Source of the DNA: Chamaea fasciata
Lineage: Eukaryota > Chordata > Aves > Passeriformes > Sylviidae
DNA length: 64,000 nt
Direction: 5' to 3'
NCBI GenBank assembly: GCA_029207755.1
Contig: JARCOQ010000006.1
Location: 28,044,522-28,108,521 of the forward strand
Position numbers and translations under genes: made by a program. Under the pieces are notes generated by a model. It was not told where the DNA came from and made no database searches. It saw only the letters and a program-made list of their open reading frames with translations. Below, piece by piece: positions 58,615 to 64,000 of this stretch (position 1 is its first letter; each line of letters begins with the position of its first letter).

Positions 58615-60113
58615 CTAGTAATAAACCATTGGCTGATATAGTTTTTCAAAAAGACAGATGGTCAATGCTTTCCCTGGTTCCCTCTTATTAATCTTTATAG
58701 ATATAAGAGACCTCTCTGTTTTATTTTAAGATTTAACATTCTATGAATTAATTTTTATTTTGAATTGATTTAACTTCCATAAAATTTCTGGATATATGTT
58801 CTAATTTGGACTGACTAACAAGAGCCTCCACATGCAGACAGTGTGAAGCAATGACTTCTCATCTCTTCAGAAAACTGGACTCATAATTTCCAAAATCTCA
58901 GAGTGACCCAGCATGTTCTTGCCTTTAAATAAGTAGATACTGCCATTGTGAAATAAAATTTTAAATCACTGTAGTTTTTTCTTGTGGTCTCAACTTGTCA
59001 TATCTGCTGCTAAATTTCTGTTACATTTCCTTTGGGACTCCATTTCTGTAAGTACAATACTCACAGAAGTGGTAAAAGCTGCACATATGACTAGGGAATA
59101 TTCAGATCTGCAGATTTTACTTGATAGAACTTCTATTTTATCCCTGTGTGAACTGCTGTTTCAAATGTATGTCAGCATTTTTAAGGGGATAAGTCTAAAA
59201 CTGTGTGCTGTTATCTGTGTGGAATCTCTCAGGAAAGGACTGTTCTCCCCCAAGACATCTTGCCCAGGAGTGCTTTCTTCCCAGATCACCTTTTATGTTC
59301 TATCACAAGCTCACACCTTCTCATTGAAGCTTATTTCTTGATATAATTACTCCTATAAAATGAAAATCAGAATGTTGCTTTCAGCTAGTATCTCCTTTTA
59401 GAATAAGACAGGAAAAATATCTAAATTTTCATTTTATATAGATTTGAAATGGAAAAAGGAGTTAGGAAGTAGTTTTTGTGTAGAATATGGAGTCTGGTTT
59501 GGTATTCTGTAACTGAAATTATGGTAGCTTTAACCTGTTTTTCTGATTTATAGTCAAATGACTCAAATTCATACTACAAAGCCTTAGAGTAGTATGTCAT
59601 TTAAATTTACCATGAGATACACCACTAATATTATACTGCCATAAGTTAATATTGTGTTTTATGCCATAGTCTGAATACTAACAGGTAAGATGACCTCCAT
59701 TAAAAATCTATTCTTGATTCTTGATCTATTTTTGATTGTGAGAAAAGAGTTTTCCCATCCTCACTAGAATTTTTTATGTCATATTTCTTTTATCATTTAT
59801 CCCTTTCCCCTTAAAGGCAAGATATTGGCAATACAGACATTAAAGATGCAACCATTCTAGAAAAAATTTAGCGTATTTCAAGATGTTTTATCTAAGTTAA
59901 ATCTTTACCTCTCTCCTGGGTCCTTTAAATCTTATTATAATCACTTTCTGAGTTTTTTGAAACCATTTTAACCTCTTATGTGACAAATTTTACTATGCTT
60001 TTCATTTCTTCTGTATATACATCTTGCATTGGGTGTACAGGTTATTCACTTCTCTAGCGTATTTCTTTCTATTGCAAAACTACACTAGTACACATCACAA
60101 CTAATTAGTTATA

Positions 60114-60463
60114 TTGGGGTTGTTCAGCCTGAGAAAAAAAGGCTCCAGAAAGCCCTTAATGCACCTTACTAGTACTTAAAGGGGGAAGACAAGACAGCCA
60201 GAGAGGGACTATTTACAAGGACATGTTACAGGACAAGAGGGAAACACTTTTAACATAGATGAGGATTAGATTAGAAAGATTAGGATTAGATATTGGGAAA
60301 AAAATTCTTCCCTGTGAGAGTGATGAGGAAGTGCTCAAGATGAGGTTGGATGTGGCCCTGGGAAATCTGATCTAGTGGATGGCTTCCCTGCCAGTAGCAA
60401 GAGGGTTGGAATGATATCTTTAAAGTCCATTTCCACCCAAACCATTCCATGATTCTATGAATC
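60114..60463 (+). mobile_element. CR1 LINE 3'-end fragment with octamer tail
   Basis: Sense-strand CR1 3' end. Landmarks are GGGTTGTTCAGCCTGAGAAAAAAAGGCTCC (60117), GTACTTAAAGGGGGAAGACAAGA (near 60172), GGACAAGAGGGAAAC, GATATTGGGAAAAAAATTCTTCCCTGTGAG (60290), TTGGATGTGGCCCTGGGAAATCTGATCTAGTGG (near 60345), GGGTTGGAATGATATCTTTAAAG, and the tail CCAAACCATTCCATGATTCTATGAATC. The tail keeps about two ATTCYATG octamers, the signature of CR1. The part usually reading 'gaggcactggaac' is deleted. Around 60259-60296 the words GATTAGATTAGAAAGATTAG and GGATTAGATA show a local duplication. Non-coding. Confidence 0.94.
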
Positions 60464-63400
60464 TGTACGTTAGAAAAGCCATAATAAAGCTGTTTTCTCT
60501 TCTTGGGGATATGTAAAAAGAATCAGAACAATTTAGATTTGAAAATATAATCTTGCCCAATTAACACTGATTAAATTATTGAGTCGTCTTGCCTTAAATT
60601 GGTCTGTTAAATTTATGTGCTCCTGACTGGTGACAGATCAAAAACTTGTACTTAAATATTGCTTGAATGGGGGCCACAGCCAAAATTTTGGGGTCAGAAT
60701 ACACTCAGACATTTTTAAATTTTGAGGTATCGATCTGGACCAACTAATTTTTATCCCACAGTTTTTCCACCACTGTATTTGGCAGACAGATCTGCCCTTG
60801 CTCCATCTCTCCTCCCCTCTGGCTAGGTGCCAACCAGCTCCAAGTCATACCTGCAGTAGTCCCAGCCGAGATTATGGTACTTACTCATCTGAGGTATGGT
60901 GCCCTCGCATCAGGGCTGACATTCATCTATTTACTATAAAGTCCAAGCAGCAAGTGCAGGTCAGTCCTCAAAGACCATGCAGATATAAGGCAAGCTGCAT
61001 GAGGATCTAAGCATCTGCAAAGGGCTTTACTCAGTGTGGAAGAGAAAGAGAAATTAGAAAGAAAGTTCCAAAGATAGCAGTGCCAAGTTGAGGCTGGGTA
61101 CTTACTGTCTGCCTTTGCTTATGCATGGATGCATGTACATATTTTGCAGTGGAACATGAACGCTGAGTTTTGAAAGCAGCTCATCCTGTCCCTCTGGAAT
61201 ATGAAACACTTAAATATTGTGCTTGTTTTATTGTCAAACTGTCAGGCCTGATGTTTAGAAGTACCTGCTGCAACCTATATTGTTGCACTTCAGCACTCAA
61301 GATGCATCCCTGAGGGGACTATCCGACAGTATTTAAATGTTATAAATAATGGTATTTGGTGGATTTCATTAAGAACCTTTTTAGAAGCAACACTAGGACA
61401 TCTGTTAATAGATTTTATGGGAATATCTAATACTTTCAAGACTATTTTTGCTATCTTATACTTTTATCATGCCCATGCAAACCCACTGCTTTTATTTTCA
61501 ACTGTTACAACTATTAAATCAAGAAATACAGAAGTGAAACCTGGCTCACAGTACTCACACAGAAGAGACTTTAACCTTCACTCAAGACATCAACTGGCAT
61601 ATTCTGTTGTTGGTTACTACTGAATAACTAGAATAAATAATAGTGAATACATAGTTTTTCCTTCCCAGAATGCTAGAAAATGCACTTTGCAGGGCAGCAC
61701 ATTTCCTGGAATACAAAAGCCGAGTGGAAGTAATAGTCATCTGCTAAAATGGTTTGCTCACACCTTACTTTCAAATACAGATAGTTGTGTGATTCTTACA
61801 TGTGCTTGTGCTTGAATGGGAAACTAATCATATATTTATTAGTTATAGGAATCTGCAACAGTAAAAAAAAAATAGAGGGCATGTGTGTTCTGTCCTTCTC
61901 TTTGTTAATTTAAAGATCTGCAAGCTAAACCTCTGCCTGTAAAAAAATAACTTGGGTAAAGTCAGGACCTCTGGGGGTATGAATAGGTGAGTTTATTGTG
62001 TGACATTTATAACTGAGCATTGATAATAATAAAATAAATGGCTCCACAGAACCTATTATCACAGCTGTTTAGCATAATGACTGCATAGTACAGGCCACTA
62101 GTGCCAAGCTAGCTATGCAGGTAGCCTGTAAATGTTGAAGCAATGAAGAGGAATTAGCTCCATGCTTTACCCAACTCTGATTTCCAAAATTTTTCCAGTC
62201 GGGCTAATTAGATCCTATTTTACATCCAAAATAAATGTGGTTCTCTCTGATGCCATAGTAGTGTGGACCTCCTGGGAAGGAGTATCTTGTGGGTGACCTT
62301 GTCCCACCTATCTGCAGTTTTAAGGAGGGTTTTCACCATCAGAGAGATTTTATGTTTAGTCCGTACCTTGCTTACTCTAAAGTATTAGCTAATTTAAGCT
62401 AAAATAAAGAGGAACATAAGGCAGTGAAACATTTCTGAATTAGAAAGCAACAGTATTATTATACCCATATCCACTCCAGTTCTGCCTTCTTCTGTGTCTC
62501 TTGCACTGGAATAAAATGACCTTGTAAATGAAACCATGTCAAAATAATACTAACTCACAATTTTTCAAAAACCCATCACAGTCTATCAAACTCTTATGCA
62601 CCAACATTACAGGGTTTTGGTTATTTTGCGTTTGTTTTTTGGGGGTTTTTTGTTTGTTTGGGTTTTTAAAAATTGTTTTTTTAAGGTTTTATGGGATGGG
62701 GAAATGCGAGTTGTATCAAAAAAGTTGGTTATTTTTCCAATCAAAATTTCAGAAATCATAGTTATTATTTTATTGAAGTTCATATACTGGTTTGTACAGC
62801 AATTTAATTAAAAGTAAGCCCATATGCCCATGACAGTAAGGGTCAATTTAGTGATGAATCTTATAATGGAGCATTTTAGTCAGTTTCAGAATTAAATCAT
62901 GACCTAACTGATGAGACGGGACATAATTTCAATTTAAATGATTTGTTGAACCGTAGAACTATTCTTATTTTCTTATGATTTCTCTTACCTCATATCATTT
63001 TAATATTTATTAGTTATTTTTTAAAGGTTTAAATTACAGAGAAAAATTAATACTTACAGCATATTTTCTGCTTTGGTAACATCTTTACTGACACTATCAG
63101 ACTATTTGGTTTTGAATGCCTTCTCTGTCATCTCTTATCTCTCTCATCCAGTATGACCTTGGATGCAGTCAAGTGGCAAAAAGAAAAATAAAGCGAAAAA
63201 GCTAGTGGAAGCAAGAGGACAAGGAAGAAAATAAATAAGCAAAACTCTTCCCTCACCATTTCCTTTAAAAAAAGATGCTTCCCTGTAATTTACTGCATTC
63301 ATAAATGATCATTCCATAATTATTTACATCTCAGCACTGATCATTTAAATAATCTATAACCAAGTTCAGTTTAAAGATGTAGCTAAGCAATCTAAGGCTG

Positions 63401-64000
63401 TTAGACATCAAATGTTTATTTGTTCCTTAAAAATAAATTCTACGTTGCATGCAGGAAAAATGAATTATATTGGGGTTTTTTTTTCTACTTTAAGCTTCTC
63501 CTTGTTTTATTGAAGAAACATCACTTTAGAAGGTTGGAAACAAACAGAAAAGTGGAACATTCAACATCATGATAGACATGTTGACTTTGAACATTGCATG
63601 GATTTTTAAATTTTTTTTTAATTTATTTATTTTTAATGGCATACAGAGGTAATTAAGCTTATTTCCAAGACAGCTGCAATACCATGCTGGGTAAAGGAGT
63701 CAGGAGAAAGAGAGAAAAAGCAGGAAGAAGACCCCTCAGAGGTTGAGATATAAAGTAAAGAGGCTTGGGCATCTGCCCTCTGGAAAAGAGGTCACTTAGG
63801 TGAGCAGTCTCCCCACCTGGTATAAAGGGATGGCGACCAGAATGTCAGCCTTAGGGCAGAAGTGAACAAGTGAAATGGCAACTTATTCACTGAGAAAGCA
63901 CTGAACTTACCAGGTCCAGGAATTCTTCTTTCCAAGAGAGCACCTAAAATGGGTGGCATAGAGGCTTTTCCCATCCTGGATACAGAAGCTATTGCTCATA
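60464..64000. other. Unassigned AT-rich sequence to window end
   Basis: No gene or confident repeat. A T/G-rich low-complexity block is at 62612-62690 and a T/A-rich block near 63605-63636. The last 350 bases (63650-64000) are less AT-rich and contain a TATA-type word described separately; this may be the left part of an element that continues beyond the window. Confidence 0.5.
63821..63828 (+). promoter_or_regulatory. TATA-type word in GC-richer terminal segment
   Basis: TATAAAGG at 63821-63828 is a near-ideal TATA box, preceded by CCCCACCTGG and a nuclear-receptor-type half-site AGGTCA near 63789. It lies in the less AT-rich final 350 bases. It could be the core promoter of an LTR or gene extending past the window, or a chance match, since TATA-like words are common in AT-rich DNA. 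Confidence 0.2.

Larger units (their letters stand above)
54210..60113. other. Unassigned AT-rich sequence
   Basis: About 6 kb without a recognised gene or transposon. Two consecutive plus-strand frames (56237-56503, 88 codons; 56506-56859, 117 codons) lie in a region with fewer stops than average but in different frames and with no domain I know. Hairpins at 56937-56968 and 58578-58614 are listed separately. A 119-codon frame at 58982-59341 also has no recognisable motif. Confidence 0.5.

Noticed and set aside
1..64000. CRISPR arrays, tRNA/rRNA genes, bacterial operons, telomeric repeats, intact retroviral or LINE genes
   Set aside because: Looked for and not seen; repeats and composition are those of a vertebrate nuclear genome and every retroelement copy is truncated or solo.

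Overview
This window reads as non-coding nuclear DNA from a bird, most likely a neoavian and possibly a passerine. The evidence is the repeat content. There are at least seven fragments of avian-type CR1 LINEs, some ending in the typical decayed ATTCTATG octamer tail. There are also several solo LTRs whose sequence I recognise as common avian endogenous-retrovirus LTR families. The DNA is strongly AT-rich and dense in stop codons. I found no exon chain, no conserved protein domain outside the repeats, no tRNA or rRNA, and no bacterial-type feature. It is either a gene desert or the inside of a very large intron; the sequence alone does not decide which.

Layout: 0-8.9 kb holds a CR1 3' end (about 1.15 kb), a CR1 reverse-transcriptase fragment directly followed by an old ERVL-like LTR (3.05-3.93 kb), and a longer antisense CR1 copy of about 1 kb (7.9-8.9 kb). 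9-21 kb holds a short antisense CR1 tail (12.6 kb), a perfect 12-bp hairpin (12.9 kb), a (TG)n microsatellite (14.5 kb), another antisense CR1 RT fragment of a different subfamily (15.2-15.7 kb), and a 253-base uninterrupted pyrimidine tract made of two pentamer arrays (20.9-21.1 kb). 21-39 kb is mostly unique AT-rich DNA with a small GC- and CpG-enriched patch (28.1-28.4 kb), a CR1 3' end (35.4-35.7 kb) and a 17-C run (37.2 kb).

39.5-43.2 kb is the structurally richest part. An LTR at 39.56-40.94 kb is split by a second, different LTR inserted into it. A third, antisense solo LTR with a perfect 5-bp target-site duplication lies at 42.68-43.20 kb. Between them is a full-consensus CTCF-type motif (42.21 kb) and a 41-T run. 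43-64 kb holds a probable very old CR1/L3-like relic (48.7-49.3 kb), a second ERVL-like LTR of the same family as the one at 3.6 kb (50.5-51.0 kb), a 38-A run, and a CR1 3' end (60.1-60.5 kb). The rest I could not assign.

No gene network can be described. The mobile elements are all broken or solo and none has an open frame capable of retrotransposition. The best candidates for non-repeat function are the CTCF-like site and the CpG-enriched patch; both are inferences. Repeat names rest on recalled family sequence, not on a database search, and edges of divergent copies are approximate by tens of bases.
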